Shown piece after piece: positions 14,295-14,495 of a stretch of 14,495 nt of DNA. The translations under genes were made by a program, and so were the position numbers. Position 1 is the stretch's first letter. The number at the start of each line of letters is the position of its first letter. The notes beneath the pieces were generated by a model. The model searched no databases. It saw only the letters and a list, made by a program, of their open reading frames with translations, and had not been told where the DNA came from. This DNA comes from JBAZAX01 sp041671765 (GTDB lineage Bacteria; Babelota; Babeliae; Babelales; RVW-14): NCBI GenBank assembly GCA_041671765.1, contig JBAZAX010000030.1:1-14495 (forward strand), written 5' to 3'.

Positions 14295-14305
14295 AAGCTC
14301 TCCTT
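14292..14305 (-). promoter_or_regulatory. Ribosome binding site and GTG start of pyrG
   Basis: AAGGAG at 14300-14305, five bases, then GTG at 14292-14294. This is the strongest Shine-Dalgarno near the gene and decides the start. No in-frame ATG lies between it and the conserved VTGGV motif. Confidence 0.85.
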
Positions 14306-14357
14306 CAAGAAATTCATTAAATCGCAATTTTGATTTTATTAAATAAAATATTCACAA

Positions 14358-14363
14358 ATTATA
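14358..14363 (-). promoter_or_regulatory. Possible -10 element of pyrG
   Basis: TATAAT on the minus strand lies about 64 bases before the GTG. The upstream sequence is so AT-rich that no specific -35 can be named. It lies 32 bases after the stop of the preceding partial gene. Confidence 0.4.
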
Positions 14364-14394
14364 TCTAATTTTTTATTTAAATATATAAGTTTTT

Positions 14395-14495
14395 TTAATT
14401 TAATGCAGTCTCAATAAAACTTTGTTGGAATTTATTAAGCCGATCAGCTCTCCGAAGATTTGCTTTGCTTCTTTTGCCTTCCCCTCTTGCTCCAT
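14395..14495 (-). CDS. C-terminal end of an unidentified gene (cut by window edge)
   Basis: The last 32 codons of a minus-strand frame, ending TAA at 14395-14397, enter from the right edge. The peptide begins GARGEGKRSKANLRRAD and ends FIETALN; I do not recognise it. Another frame also stays open here, with an ATG exactly at the edge. I prefer this one because its third codon positions are AT-rich like the other genes (about 7 G or C in 32, against about half in the other frame). A single-end view cannot prove that it is coding. Confidence 0.4.
   Translation of the reverse strand, partial: GARGEGKRSKANLRRADRLNKFQQSFIETALN

Noticed and set aside
14295..14327. Longer pyrG starting at a TTG (14327)
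   Set aside because: It has no Shine-Dalgarno, whereas GTG at 14294 has AAGGAG at ideal spacing and gives a length nearer the family norm.
14400..14495. Small ORF beginning with ATG exactly at the right edge (MEQEGKAKEAK...)
   Set aside because: About half of its third codon positions are G or C, unlike the AT-rich third positions of the other genes. The overlapping frame ending at 14395 fits better, so the ATG is probably a coincidence.

Overview
The window comes from an AT-rich, Gram-negative bacterium. LpxC shows that it makes lipid A. Three genes for proteins with N-terminal signal peptides, two of them with ankyrin repeats and one of those with a RING finger, point to life inside or against a eukaryotic host cell. 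This mix fits a member of Candidatus Dependentiae (TM6) or a similar obligate intracellular lineage. That placement is an inference from gene content; no rRNA is present to settle it.

Region 1 (1-5278, minus strand) is translation machinery: rpsL-rpsG-fusA-tuf-rpsJ-rplC-rplD. It is the str operon running directly into the S10 operon with gaps of only 2-34 bases, and rplD leaves the window at base 1. One good sigma70-type promoter lies at 5436-5463. A 486-base AT-rich divergent spacer separates it from region 2.

Region 2 (5765-6984, plus strand) is rseP, a site-2 intramembrane protease, followed by a strong intrinsic terminator.

Region 3 (about 6985-10830, plus strand) is an accessory block between rseP and the convergent lpxC. 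It holds (a) a secreted ankyrin protein ending in CLLS, a match to the eukaryotic CaaX prenylation signal; (b) a secreted lysine-rich coiled-coil protein; (c) a decayed second copy of the lpxC 3' end, interrupted by a short hairpin repeat; (d) a run of ten C residues just upstream of a promoter; and (e) a secreted ankyrin-RING protein, a candidate E3 ubiquitin ligase. The lpxC remnant and the related terminators at both edges suggest that effector genes were inserted or swapped at the lpxC 3' end. These proteins are candidate host-directed effectors; function is inferred from domains only.

Region 4 (10840-14495, minus strand) is housekeeping: lpxC, a palindrome-rich spacer upstream of it, rplM with its own promoter and terminator, pyrG (best start is a GTG preceded by AAGGAG), and the last 32 codons of an unidentified gene at the right edge.
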